NCBI RefSeq assembly: GCF_001544555.2
Contig: NZ_FCOK02000018.1
Span: forward strand, 62,001 to 126,000
Direction of reading: 5' to 3'
Length of the DNA: 64,000 nucleotides
From: Caballeronia udeis
GTDB lineage: Bacteria > Pseudomonadota > Gammaproteobacteria > Burkholderiales > Burkholderiaceae
This document shows positions 18,258 to 26,663 of the stretch, piece by piece (within the stretch, counting starts at the first letter, position 1; each line of letters begins with the position of its first letter). The translations under genes and the position numbers were made by a program. Under the pieces are notes generated by a model that saw nothing but the letters and a program-made list of their open reading frames with translations, was not told the origin of the DNA and ran no database searches.

Positions 18258-19451
18258 TCAGTGGTCCCACTGCAGAGGCAGTTCCTTGACAGCATTGATA
18301 CGGCCGGATTTCACGACGACCTTCGCACCATCGGCAATACGGAACACTGGAATGCGGGAGAGCCACTCTTGCAGAAAAACACGCAGCTCGATGCGGGCAA
18401 GCTGCGCGCCAAGACAACGATGGATTCCGGTCCCAAAGCCCATGTGTACCTTGTTTGACCTGCGAAAGTCGACCGCCATTGGATCGGGGTATTTCCGTTC
18501 GTCGAGGTTGTAGAGCGCGGCGGGCAGCAGTACGAGGTCTCCTGCACGCATCGGGAAGCCTTTGAATTCGAAATCTTGTGTCACCATTCGGCCAAAATTT
18601 GCAATCGCGTGCCGCCGCAACAGCTCTTCCACTGCATCCGGAATCAAGTCCGGCTCCTCGACCAACTGGCGGCAATGTTCAGGATGGCGGGCCAGGAAGT
18701 TCATGAAAAAGCCCATTGACGAAACAACTGTGTCCAGGCCGCCGAACATGACATTCGCGGTCATGCTGAGGACCTCGTGCCGCGTTGTCTGACGGTCGCC
18801 GACCCGTGCAGCAAGCAGCCGGCTAATGAAATCGTCACATGGCTTTTGCTCTCGCTCGGCAATGCGTTCCTGAAGGTAGCCCATCATCGCATTCACGGCG
18901 CGCATGAACGATTCCGGGTCGGGATCGCGCGACAGCCAGTCGGCGGCCGGCAGTAGTACTTCAGCATGTTCCCGCGGCAACTGCATCATAGCCAGAAAGA
19001 TGTAGATCGGCATCCGCTGGGCGACGTCGGACTGGAACTCGCAGCCTCCGCGGCTCACCAGCCCGTCGATCAATTCCAGGCTCAACCCGTGCATGTTTGC
19101 TTCGAGTTGCTGCACGGCCTTGGGCGAAAAGAAGGGTTGCAACAGACTACGGTAAAACGTGTGGTCCGGTGCGTCCGCCTCTCCCGGAAAGAATTGCATC
19201 TCGCGCTCTTCGCGCGACATCGCCACGCCCTTGTTCGAGAAGCGTTCAGAATCTCGCCAGCTTTCACCAATGTCCTCGGCTCGTGTGAACACCCAGTGGC
19301 CGCCGTTGAGCGGTGTGTAGAAAATCTCCGGGCCTTCGTGGAGTTTCTTCCAGCCAAGATGGATGTCGCCGTCGATGGGTTCTACCGCAAAAAAATCGAA
19401 CTTGAGGATCTTGTCGGAGGCGATGTCCGGGTTTGGCAGGGGCGTGTGCAT
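18258..19451 (-). CDS. Cytochrome P450 (bacterial class I, CYP101/CYP111-like)
   Basis: 397 residues, soluble bacterial size. I-helix FGGLDTVVSS (237-241 core), ExxR at 276-279 and heme-binding FGTGIHRCLG with thiolate Cys346. The start is preceded by GGAGG. Class I enzymes of this look hydroxylate terpenes, cyclic alkanes or steroids using a ferredoxin and a ferredoxin reductase; suitable partners are encoded 9-11 kb away at 28.6-30.5 kb. Last gene of a minus-strand series starting at the other P450. The relation to CYP101 (camphor) or CYP111 (linalool) is by motif style only, and the substrate cannot be read from sequence. Confidence 0.93.
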   Translation of the reverse strand: MHTPLPNPDIASDKILKFDFFAVEPIDGDIHLGWKKLHEGPEIFYTPLNGGHWVFTRAEDIGESWRDSERFSNKGVAMSREEREMQFFPGEADAPDHTFYRSLLQPFFSPKAVQQLEANMHGLSLELIDGLVSRGGCEFQSDVAQRMPIYIFLAMMQLPREHAEVLLPAADWLSRDPDPESFMRAVNAMMGYLQERIAEREQKPCDDFISRLLAARVGDRQTTRHEVLSMTANVMFGGLDTVVSSMGFFMNFLARHPEHCRQLVEEPDLIPDAVEELLRRHAIANFGRMVTQDFEFKGFPMRAGDLVLLPAALYNLDERKYPDPMAVDFRRSNKVHMGFGTGIHRCLGAQLARIELRVFLQEWLSRIPVFRIADGAKVVVKSGRINAVKELPLQWDH

Positions 19452-19568
19452 GAGATGAGTCCTCCTGATGACGGTTAGTCCGGATATCCCGCGATTTCAA
19501 TTGCGCGATTCGTTCAACGCTGATGCTCGCATCTGGCAACTGCGGGGATGGCTGTGGATGCGGCACGG

Positions 19569-20399
19569 TCAACGCAGACGAGCGGCTTCGACAATGCGCT
19601 GCGCCCTGATCACAACGGGGCGGTCGATCATCTCGCCATCCAGCGCGACAGCCGCACCGCGCGCATTGGCCGCCGCTTCCAGAACGCGCTTCGCCCAGGC
19701 ACACGCGCTGGCATCAGGGCTGAACGTCTCGTTGACAACCTGGACTTGCCGCGGGTGTATGCAAAGCTTGGCGCCAAAACCAAGCCGCCGCCCGCGCAAT
19801 GCATCCTTCGCGAGCATTTGCGGGTCATTGATCGCCGTGGTGACGCTGTCGCAGGGCGGCGGCAGGTTCGCGCAGCGGGAAGCCAGAACGAGCCGCGAGC
19901 GGAACGGCAACAGTTCCATATCGTCTCCGTCAATGCCCATGTCGAGCTGGAAATCGATCGAACCGAATACCAGACGCCGCAACGCCGGTACTTGTGAGAG
20001 CGAGTTCACATTGGCCATGCCCTGGGCGGTTTCAATCAACGCCAGCATCGCGATGTCGCGTCCGACCTGAGCGGCGACGGCGGTCACATCATCCGCGCAT
20101 TGCGTCTTGGGAAGCATCACACCTGCTATGCCAGGATGCCTGCATAGCGCGAGATCCTCTGCCAGCCACGCCGTGCCGATTGCGTTGATTCTGACAATAG
20201 CGTGATGATCCGGCGTGACGAAGTTGGCGATCGCATCGCGTGCGGCCGATTTGTTATCCAGCGAGACCGCGTCCTCGAGATCCAGGATGACGGCGTCGGC
20301 ATTGGCGTCAAAAGCCTTCTTAAAGCGCTCCGGGCGGTCACCCGGTACGAACAGATAAGAGCGCGCCTGCGTGGCGCAACACGTTGCGGACAATGTCAT
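19569..20399 (-). CDS. HpcH/HpaI (CitE-like) CoA-ester lyase
   Basis: 276 residues. RSYLFVPGDRPERF near the N-terminus, DLEDAVSLDNK (~40), the metal-binding Glu in LIETAQGM (~142) and FGSIDFQLDMG (~165) are typical of citrate lyase beta, malyl-CoA and citramalyl-CoA lyases. Reaction: retro-Claisen/aldol cleavage of a 3-hydroxy-acyl-CoA such as citramalyl-CoA. Its ATG overlaps the MFS stop. Together with the itaconyl-CoA-hydratase-like gene at 23015-23875 it mirrors the last two steps of itaconate breakdown (hydratase then lyase), suggesting that a methyl-branched dicarboxylyl-CoA appears in the pathway. Confidence 0.88.
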   Translation of the reverse strand: MTLSATCCATQARSYLFVPGDRPERFKKAFDANADAVILDLEDAVSLDNKSAARDAIANFVTPDHHAIVRINAIGTAWLAEDLALCRHPGIAGVMLPKTQCADDVTAVAAQVGRDIAMLALIETAQGMANVNSLSQVPALRRLVFGSIDFQLDMGIDGDDMELLPFRSRLVLASRCANLPPPCDSVTTAINDPQMLAKDALRGRRLGFGAKLCIHPRQVQVVNETFSPDASACAWAKRVLEAAANARGAAVALDGEMIDRPVVIRAQRIVEAARLR

Positions 20400-21820
20400 T
20401 TGATGATCTGCTTGATTGAGATGACCGCACTGTTCGGGGGGGCCAAGGGCGGAAAGGGCGCCTGCGTGCGCTCGTAGTCCGAAAGCAGCGTGCGATTGGT
20501 GGAAAAGCAGACAACCGCTGCACCGATGGCCCCTGCGAGCAAGATCAAAAGCGAGTAGCGAATTGAACTATCCCCGAACTCCGGCTGCAAATGATCATTT
20601 AAAGCACCGACGAGGAGTGGCCCCAGGCCGTAGCCCAGTACATTCAGGAAGAATGCCACGATAGCAGCGGCGAGGCCGCGCATTCGCGGCTTGGCAACCG
20701 TCTGCGTCAATGCGTGAATCGGCGTGGCCCAGACTGAGAGGAACCCGATCGCGCATCCGTACATGGCGAACGCAAGGTTGCGATTTGGCGTCAGCAGGAA
20801 TGCCGCGCCGAACGGAACCGCCAGCAACATACCGCTTGCCGCGATACGCATGTACCAGCGCAGATCCCTACGTGAAAGGTGGTCGGCGATTACACCGGCG
20901 CCGATCGTGCCCGCCAACAATCCAATCGCCGAAGCACTTCCGAGTTTGGTGCCGAGCTCTTGCGCAGCAACACCATGGACGCGCATAAAAAACGTTGCGG
21001 CCCACGACTGCATGCCGTAGTTGACGATACCGCATGTCATCGACGAAAGCGCAAGGAAACGAAACGCCCGGAGTCTGCCTAACCATTTGAGGGTTTCCCG
21101 AAATGGCGGCCTTGATTCCACTGTCAGATCGGGATCGGACATTCCGCGTGGAGGTTCCGATACCACGAACCGGATAAATATGGCGAGTAAAAGGCCGGGA
21201 GCACCGATAATCAAGAAAACGGTGCGCCACGCAAAATGTGTCATCAGCAAGCCGCCGGCGAAGAGCCCGAGGCCGATACCGATGGAAGCTGACGCGTTGT
21301 ACAGTCCAATTGCCTTTCCGCGATTGTGTCGAGAATAGAGATCGGCAATGATCGAATGCGAGCCTGGGTTACAGCCAGCCTCGCCAAACGCGACGCCCAT
21401 TCGGGCCATCGCGAGCTGGGCGAACGATTGTGTTACGCCGCACAGCATGGTCATCAGGCTCCATACGCCGACAGACGCAGCAATGACGGACCGCCGCGTG
21501 CCTTTATCTGACAGGTAGGCCATTGGCAATGCGGCCGTTATGTAGATTGCTGCGAAGGCCATACCTGTCAGGAGTCCCATCAGCGTGTCGCTGGCATGGA
21601 ATTCATGCTTGATGGGGCCGATGAGGATCGTAATTAATTGCCGATCCGCGAGGTTGACTGCCACGACCACGCACAGCAGCATCAGGACGCACGCACGCCG
21701 GGATCGACTCCACCGCGCTACAGACCCGCCGGACAGCGGAAAGGAATCGATCAAACCGCCGCGCGGAACTTCCTGGTCCGAAATGTCTGGGAGGGCAGAT
21801 GAGGGGCTTTGAAGTGGCAT
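20396..21820 (-). CDS. MFS transporter (spinster/anion-sugar symporter type)
   Basis: 474 residues from the ATG at 21820. After a ~40-residue cytoplasmic tail, 12 membrane segments are apparent, beginning CVLMLLCVVVAVNLADRQL; the loop after TM2 carries YLSDKGTRRS, and TM4-5 contains FGEAGCNPGSHSIIADLY, a pattern common in spinster-like carriers near aromatic, sterol and terpenoid catabolism genes. Likely imports the organic acid substrate or exports an intermediate. Lies 7 bases after the acyl-CoA dehydrogenase and overlaps the lyase gene, so it is part of the same operon. Confidence 0.88.
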   Translation of the reverse strand: MPLQSPSSALPDISDQEVPRGGLIDSFPLSGGSVARWSRSRRACVLMLLCVVVAVNLADRQLITILIGPIKHEFHASDTLMGLLTGMAFAAIYITAALPMAYLSDKGTRRSVIAASVGVWSLMTMLCGVTQSFAQLAMARMGVAFGEAGCNPGSHSIIADLYSRHNRGKAIGLYNASASIGIGLGLFAGGLLMTHFAWRTVFLIIGAPGLLLAIFIRFVVSEPPRGMSDPDLTVESRPPFRETLKWLGRLRAFRFLALSSMTCGIVNYGMQSWAATFFMRVHGVAAQELGTKLGSASAIGLLAGTIGAGVIADHLSRRDLRWYMRIAASGMLLAVPFGAAFLLTPNRNLAFAMYGCAIGFLSVWATPIHALTQTVAKPRMRGLAAAIVAFFLNVLGYGLGPLLVGALNDHLQPEFGDSSIRYSLLILLAGAIGAAVVCFSTNRTLLSDYERTQAPFPPLAPPNSAVISIKQIIK

Positions 21821-21827
21821 AGGTCTC

Positions 21828-22988
21828 TCAGAAGGATCGCGGTAAGCCAAGAACGTGTTCAGCGACGTAGCTAAATATCAGGTTGGTGGAGATGGGCGCG
21901 ACCTGATATAAGCGCGTTTCCCGGAATTTTCGCTCGACATGGTATTCGCACGCGAAGCCGAAGCCACCATGGGTCTGCAAACATACGTTGGCGGCTTCCC
22001 ACGACGCTCTCGCTGCCAGATATTTGGCCATGTTGGCCTCCGCTCCGCACGGCTGGTGCGCATCGAACAACTGCGCCGCCTTAAAGCGCATCAGGTCGGC
22101 GCTCTCGACATCGATGTACGCCTGCGCAATTGGGAACTGCACACCCTGGTTTTTGCCGATTGGCCGGTCGAAGACGATCCGCTCGTTGGCGTATCGGGTC
22201 GCCCGTTCGACGAACCAGCGGCCGTCGCCAATGCATTCGGCGGCAATCAGCGTACGCTCGGCGTTAAGACCGTCGAGGATGTAGCGAAATCCTTTGCCTT
22301 CCTCTCCGATCAGATTTTCCTCGGGGATCTCGAGATTGTCGAAGAACAACTCGTTCGTTTCATGATTGACCATGTTGGAAATCGGTCGAACGGTAAGGCC
22401 TTGCTTCATTGCATCCTTCAGGTCGACGATGAAAATCGACATGCCTTCGGACTTCTTTCCGACCTCCGCCAGTGGTGTTGTACGCGCTAGCAGGACCATG
22501 AGGTCCGAATGCTGCACGCGTGATATCCAGACCTTTTGTCCATTCACGACATAGCGGCCGTCTCGCTTGACTGCCGTGGTTTTTAACTGGGTCGTGTCGG
22601 TGCCGGTCGTGGGCTCGGTGACGGCCATCGACTGGATACGCAGTTCCCCTGCGGCGATTCGCGGCAGGTAGCGAGCCTTCTGTTCGGCGGTGCCGTTACG
22701 AAGCAGGGTGCTCATGTTATACATCTGGCCGTGCACGGCACCTGCGTTGCCGCCGCATCGGTTTATTTCTTCCATGATCACGGTCGCGGCCGAAAGCCCT
22801 AGCCCAGATCCGCCGTATTGTTCTGGAATCATTGCCGAGAGCCATCCGGCACCCATGAGCGCGTTGACAAACGCTTCCGGATATCCCCGCTGCTCGTCGA
22901 TCTGGCGAAAGTATTCGTCGGGGAAACCCGCGCACAGGGAGCGTATCCCATCACGTATTTCCTGAAATTGCTCGTTCTGATATTGCAC
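21828..22988 (-). CDS. Acyl-CoA dehydrogenase family protein
   Basis: 386 residues from a GTG at 22988 with AGGATAGG upstream; an ATG at 23045 would overlap the preceding gene by 31 bases and is the alternative. FAD/acyl-CoA fold motifs: SAMIPEQYGGSGLGL, MAVTEPTTGTDTT, GFRYILDGLNAERTLIAA and QTHGGFGFACEYHVER. At the usual base position near the C-terminus (YEGT) it reads YQVAPIS, so the catalytic Glu must lie elsewhere, as in isovaleryl-type enzymes, or be absent. Probably introduces a double bond ahead of the adjacent itaconyl-type hydratase. Confidence 0.87.
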   Translation of the reverse strand: MQYQNEQFQEIRDGIRSLCAGFPDEYFRQIDEQRGYPEAFVNALMGAGWLSAMIPEQYGGSGLGLSAATVIMEEINRCGGNAGAVHGQMYNMSTLLRNGTAEQKARYLPRIAAGELRIQSMAVTEPTTGTDTTQLKTTAVKRDGRYVVNGQKVWISRVQHSDLMVLLARTTPLAEVGKKSEGMSIFIVDLKDAMKQGLTVRPISNMVNHETNELFFDNLEIPEENLIGEEGKGFRYILDGLNAERTLIAAECIGDGRWFVERATRYANERIVFDRPIGKNQGVQFPIAQAYIDVESADLMRFKAAQLFDAHQPCGAEANMAKYLAARASWEAANVCLQTHGGFGFACEYHVERKFRETRLYQVAPISTNLIFSYVAEHVLGLPRSF

Positions 22989-23014
22989 GGGAGGCCTATC
23001 CTTGGAATTAGGTA

Positions 23015-23875
23015 CTACTCGACTTGCGCAACGGCGTCGGTGCATAAGGCGCCGTGATCGTCACGCGTCCAAAGCTGGACGGTCTTGCCATCTGCCGCAA
23101 GCTGTCCGCAGAGGTCGAACGGCCTGCCTTGAAAAAGTGGGCGCACGGCCCGAAACGCGAGATGGACGACGCGCTTGTCGGGCAGGTTGCGCTGAAGATG
23201 GTCCAGAAGCAGCGTAACGGTCAGCGGACCGTGCACGACGAGCGCGGGATATCTCTCACTTTCGCGTGCGTATTCGACGTCGTAATGAATGCGATGGGCG
23301 TTAAAGGTGAGAGCCGAATAGCGAAACAGCAGCACAGGGTCGGCAACCAAGGCGCGTGACCAATGTTCGTCGCGCGGTGCGATTGCCGGCGCGGGGGATG
23401 GGTCAGCCTGGCTGGGATGGCCCCTGTACACCAACTCCTGGGTTTCTTCGATGGCGTCGCGTCCTTGGCTGTCCGAGTGGACGGTGCGCAGTGTCACGAA
23501 GACAAGCGGCCCGCTTCGGCCGTGCTTGAGGCCTACGCCGACAACCTCGGTCCAGCGCGTCACGATATCGCCTATCGCCAGCGGGTGCTTGAAAGCGATC
23601 GTACTTGCAGCCCACATCCGTCGAGGCAGAGGGACAGGAGGAAGCAAGTCGCCTCGAGCCGGATGTCCGTCGCTGCCGATCTGGGACTGAGGACATACGG
23701 GCAGGAAATACAGCCACTGATAGAGAGGCGGCAAAGCATCGCCGGGGCCAGTACGGATATCCGAGCGTTCAAGAGTTGCGGCGAGTAATGTCGCAGGTGC
23801 AGAGGTTATTGGCTCGGTGCGTGTCTCGCGGCGGCCGATCCAACTGCGCAGATGTTCGAGGTCGAGGGAATTCAT
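23015..23875 (-). CDS. FAS1-like/MaoC hydratase, itaconyl-CoA or mesaconyl-C4-CoA hydratase type
   Basis: 286 residues. The N-terminal half carries LPPLYQWLYFLP and LPRRMWAAS; the C-terminal half has LLFRYSALTFNAHRIHYD followed by YPALVVHGPL, the pattern of mesaconyl-C4-CoA/itaconyl-CoA hydratases (double-hotdog, Asn-His-Tyr segment in place of the plain MaoC motif). Adds water to a 2-methylene- or 2-methyl-dicarboxylyl-CoA. It starts two bases after the hydrolase gene and shares its operon with a CitE-like lyase, so hydratase plus lyase form a functional pair. Substrate identity is inferred from family only. Confidence 0.85.
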   Translation of the reverse strand: MNSLDLEHLRSWIGRRETRTEPITSAPATLLAATLERSDIRTGPGDALPPLYQWLYFLPVCPQSQIGSDGHPARGDLLPPVPLPRRMWAASTIAFKHPLAIGDIVTRWTEVVGVGLKHGRSGPLVFVTLRTVHSDSQGRDAIEETQELVYRGHPSQADPSPAPAIAPRDEHWSRALVADPVLLFRYSALTFNAHRIHYDVEYARESERYPALVVHGPLTVTLLLDHLQRNLPDKRVVHLAFRAVRPLFQGRPFDLCGQLAADGKTVQLWTRDDHGALCTDAVAQVE

Positions 23876-23877
23876 GA

Positions 23878-24774
23878 CTACTTGTCCGCGGCTTGCTTCG
23901 GCACCTGCGTGACGAAATCGGCAATCGCGCTATTGAAGACGTCATTCTGGTCGCCCGCGACCATGTGAGCCGCGTTCTGAACGTTGACCCACTGACAATG
24001 TGGTATCAGGTTCAGCAATCGGGTCGCGCCTTCAGTATCGACGACTTCGCTCAGAGAGCCGCTAATCAACAGCGTCGGAACACTGATGGAAGCGGCTGCG
24101 CGCTCCATCTGCGCAAACATGCCTTCTTCAGCGCGTTGTTGGGAGCCGGCATGAAAGGCCGGATCCCAGTGCCAGTACCATCGGCCGTCAGGTCCTCGTC
24201 GCAAATTCTTAGCCAGGCTCGCGCTTGATTTCGGCCGCGGCCGATGAGGAAGATACAGCGCAACGGCGTCAGCAACTTCATCGACAGTCGCGAAGCCTGT
24301 CGCGCCGGCCGTCATGAAACCGCGGATTCGATCGAGGCCCTCGCGCTGCATAGTCGGAACCACATCAACTAAGACCAGCCCGCGCACGGCAGGCAACACT
24401 TGTCTTTGGACCGCAAGGAGCGACGCGATTCCGCCAATTGAAGCGCCGATCAGAATCTGGGGATCTCGCTGCGTTGCGAGCACAGCGAGCAGATCGTCGA
24501 CAAACGCTCCGATCGAATAATCCGCATCGGCGGCCCAGGCACTATCGCCGTGACCGCGCAGATCGAGCGAGATCACGTGACATCCCTGCGCGATTAGCCG
24601 CATGGCCACATGTCGCCACGCATAACGGGTTTGGCCGGCACCGGGTAGCAGTATCACTGGTATGCCGTTCGGGTCACCGCCGACGTCCGCGGCCAGCGCC
24701 AAACCTCCCTTTCCGGCAAACCGGACGAGGCTGGTCCGATGCTGGGGCGACGTCTGGGCCGAGTGGCGAGTCAT
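23878..24774 (-). CDS. Alpha/beta hydrolase
   Basis: 298 residues using the ATG at 24774. The oxyanion segment is ILLPGAGQTRYAWR, the nucleophile elbow GASIGG, and the catalytic His lies in NAAHMVAGDQ near the C-terminus; DLRGHGDSAWA is typical of the family. Probably an esterase, lactonase or C-C bond hydrolase acting on a product of the upstream P450. Lies 29 bases downstream of that P450 and 2 bases before the hydratase, clearly within one operon. Confidence 0.88.
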   Translation of the reverse strand: MTRHSAQTSPQHRTSLVRFAGKGGLALAADVGGDPNGIPVILLPGAGQTRYAWRHVAMRLIAQGCHVISLDLRGHGDSAWAADADYSIGAFVDDLLAVLATQRDPQILIGASIGGIASLLAVQRQVLPAVRGLVLVDVVPTMQREGLDRIRGFMTAGATGFATVDEVADAVALYLPHRPRPKSSASLAKNLRRGPDGRWYWHWDPAFHAGSQQRAEEGMFAQMERAAASISVPTLLISGSLSEVVDTEGATRLLNLIPHCQWVNVQNAAHMVAGDQNDVFNSAIADFVTQVPKQAADK

Positions 24775-24803
24775 GGGCGGTCGCTCCACATTGACTGACA
24801 CGC

Positions 24804-26021
24804 TCACCAGATCAGCGGCAAGGATTCCATGCTGAACACACCGCCGCCGTGAGTCACAATTTCTGCTCCGGGCTTTACCTTGAAGGGCGGTACCTGCGTG
24901 AGCCATTCCTCGATACCCGTGATAATTTCGCGGCGCGCGAGGTGGGATCCAAGGCAGCGATGAGGCCCGTATGCGAACGCGTTATGCGGATTTGGGCTGC
25001 GGGTTAGCTGAACCTTGTTCGGGTTTTCAAACTCGCGAGGATCTCGCGAGGCAAGGATGGTCGAGCAAGTTACGTTATCGCCTTTTTTGATTAGCACTCC
25101 GGCCAACTCGACGTCCCGAGTTGCATAGCGGTTTGTGTTGACCACCGCGAAGGCGCGAAACAGCTCCTCTACCGCGGTTGGAATCAGCGAGAAATCGTGA
25201 CGCAGGCTGTCCTGGTCGGCGGGGTTTTCCGCAAGGTGGCGGAAATGGTAAGAAAAACTGCTTGTAACAGTGTCTAACCCAGCAATGAAGAGCAGCACGC
25301 ACATGCCAGTGACTTCAGCGTCGGTCAGAGGACGCCCGTCCACCTTCGCAGTGACGGCAAAGCTGATTAGATCGTCAGTCGGTGATTTACGGCGGTCTTC
25401 AACCAATTCCTGCAAATACGCTGCGACCTGCTGCATCGCCCCCGCACGCGTGAACTTGTCCCGCATGATCAGCGCTTCCCATTCCATGAAGCGGCCCATG
25501 TTGTCCATGGGCAGGCCCATCATGTCGAGAAATATGCCGACAGGAAAAGGCTTGGCAAAGTCTTCCACAAAATCGCAGGCGCCTTTGGCGTAACACGCCG
25601 CGACGAGTTCCTTTGCCCTGTTACGGACCTTCTCTTCCAACGTCTTCATACGTGCGGGCGAGAAGATCGGATTCATGATCGCCCGAAATTTCGAGTGTTC
25701 GGGTGGATCCATTTCCAGCGGGATCAATCTTAGCGAAGAATTCGAACGCGAAACGGCACTCGAGAAAGTTGCGGCGTCCTGCAGGACTGCACGGATGTCC
25801 TCCGCGCGGGTCGGCACCCAAGTGCCCGGACCGGGAATCGCATTGTGATGGATGGGTGAAAAGAAGATGCGCGGCCCGCTATGTAGCTCGGACACAGTCG
25901 AATGCGGGTAACTGCCGAGGTCGGTCCGAAAATCGAACGCCCGCACGAGTTCAGGCGGAACATGGTCAGGTATGCCCGGTTGGCTCGATTCTGTTCGTTC
26001 AGTTGTCCGCGTCACATGCAT
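24804..26021 (-). CDS. Cytochrome P450 (bacterial class I, CYP101/CYP111-like)
   Basis: 405 residues from the ATG at 26021, which has a full GGAGG 9 bases upstream. I-helix FIAGLDTVTSS (247-251 core), ExxR at 286-289, and heme loop FAYGPHRCLGSH with Cys356. It leads the minus-strand operon with hydrolase, hydratase, acyl-CoA dehydrogenase, MFS, lyase and probably the second P450, and is placed about 100 bases downstream of operator site D. Likely performs the first hydroxylation(s) of the carbon skeleton with electrons from the ferredoxin set at 28.6-30.5 kb. It is clearly different in sequence from the P450 at 18258-19451, so two separate oxidations are likely. Confidence 0.93.
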   Translation of the reverse strand: MHVTRTTERTESSQPGIPDHVPPELVRAFDFRTDLGSYPHSTVSELHSGPRIFFSPIHHNAIPGPGTWVPTRAEDIRAVLQDAATFSSAVSRSNSSLRLIPLEMDPPEHSKFRAIMNPIFSPARMKTLEEKVRNRAKELVAACYAKGACDFVEDFAKPFPVGIFLDMMGLPMDNMGRFMEWEALIMRDKFTRAGAMQQVAAYLQELVEDRRKSPTDDLISFAVTAKVDGRPLTDAEVTGMCVLLFIAGLDTVTSSFSYHFRHLAENPADQDSLRHDFSLIPTAVEELFRAFAVVNTNRYATRDVELAGVLIKKGDNVTCSTILASRDPREFENPNKVQLTRSPNPHNAFAYGPHRCLGSHLARREIITGIEEWLTQVPPFKVKPGAEIVTHGGGVFSMESLPLIW

Positions 26022-26113
26022 TTGCTGGTCCTCCAGTGTCTCGAATTTAGTTTTTTGGCGGCAGGCGGCGCGGCTTGACAAGGCTCTCGCACCTATTGAA
26101 TTCATTCTCGCAA

Positions 26114-26136
26114 AAAGATGACGCTACGTCAACTAT
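26114..26136 (+). promoter_or_regulatory. Operator site D upstream of the P450 operon
   Basis: Core TGAC-GCTAC-GTCA at 26119-26131 is a perfect inverted repeat; right flank ACTAT and left flank AAAAGA are near consensus. 93 bases before the P450 start. Confidence 0.75.
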
Positions 26137-26211
26137 TGTGAACTATTCTCTCGTGAAGAAGCTTATAAAACTGAATTCTCGGGTCCATTGAGTAATCCGA
26201 GGTGCATCATA

Positions 26212-26234
26212 TAAAATGACGACGCAGCAGTTAT
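26212..26234 (+). promoter_or_regulatory. Degenerate operator site D2 ahead of the MmgE/PrpD remnant
   Basis: Left arm TAAAATGAC is near-perfect, spacer GACGC, right arm AGCAGTTAT has two changed core bases. It lies directly before the decayed gene at 26239 and may be a decaying relic of its control site. Confidence 0.5.
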
Positions 26235-26238
26235 AGGT

Positions 26239-26610
26239 ATGCTGATCCACAAGGGTACGCTGATCCTCGGTTGGCTTGGTACCAAGGTCGCCGGTGTGTT
26301 CGGCGCGGTAGGCGCGGCAGCGCGTTTGCTCGAGCTCGATGCCGGGCAGGCCACGCACGCGCTGAGTGTGGCCGCCAGTGACCCGTCTGGAACCATGGAA
26401 TACGACCAAGTGGTGCAGAGGTGAAGAGGTCAGCTTACTCCTCGCGGGTTGCCCGAGTGTTCTGCTCCAGACGGTGAGCTCAATGCCAAATTCCGTGGGC
26501 TTGTTTCGGGAATTGCGGACGATGAACACGCTGTGCGCATTGTCGAGGCAGTCGACGCGTTGGACAATCTCGATGACGTCGCGACTCTGGCCGAGATGCT
26601 TGCTCCGTAA
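26239..26610 (+). pseudogene. Decayed MmgE/PrpD family gene
   Basis: In a single frame, codons from 26239 give a typical MmgE/PrpD middle segment (GVFGAVGAAARLLELDAGQ, ALSVAASDPSGTMEY). A TGA stop at 26422-26424 follows, and then a typical family C-terminus (DGELNAKFRGLVSGI ... LAEMLAP) ends at TAA 26608-26610. The family is normally about 450 residues, so most of the coding sequence is deleted, including the N-terminal part and the stretch joining the two pieces. MmgE/PrpD enzymes hydrate or dehydrate branched tricarboxylates (2-methylcitrate). Its step may be lost or taken over by another gene. Confidence 0.75.
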
Positions 26611-26663
26611 GACGGTTGTCTTTCTCCTACAGCGCCCGCGATGCGGCAGGGTGCGCATTACCG

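Noticed and set aside
19469..19481. TGAC-GGTTA-GTCC near the first P450 start
   Set aside because: Resembles the operator core but has no AT-rich arms, one core mismatch and lies over the ribosome-binding area; likely chance.
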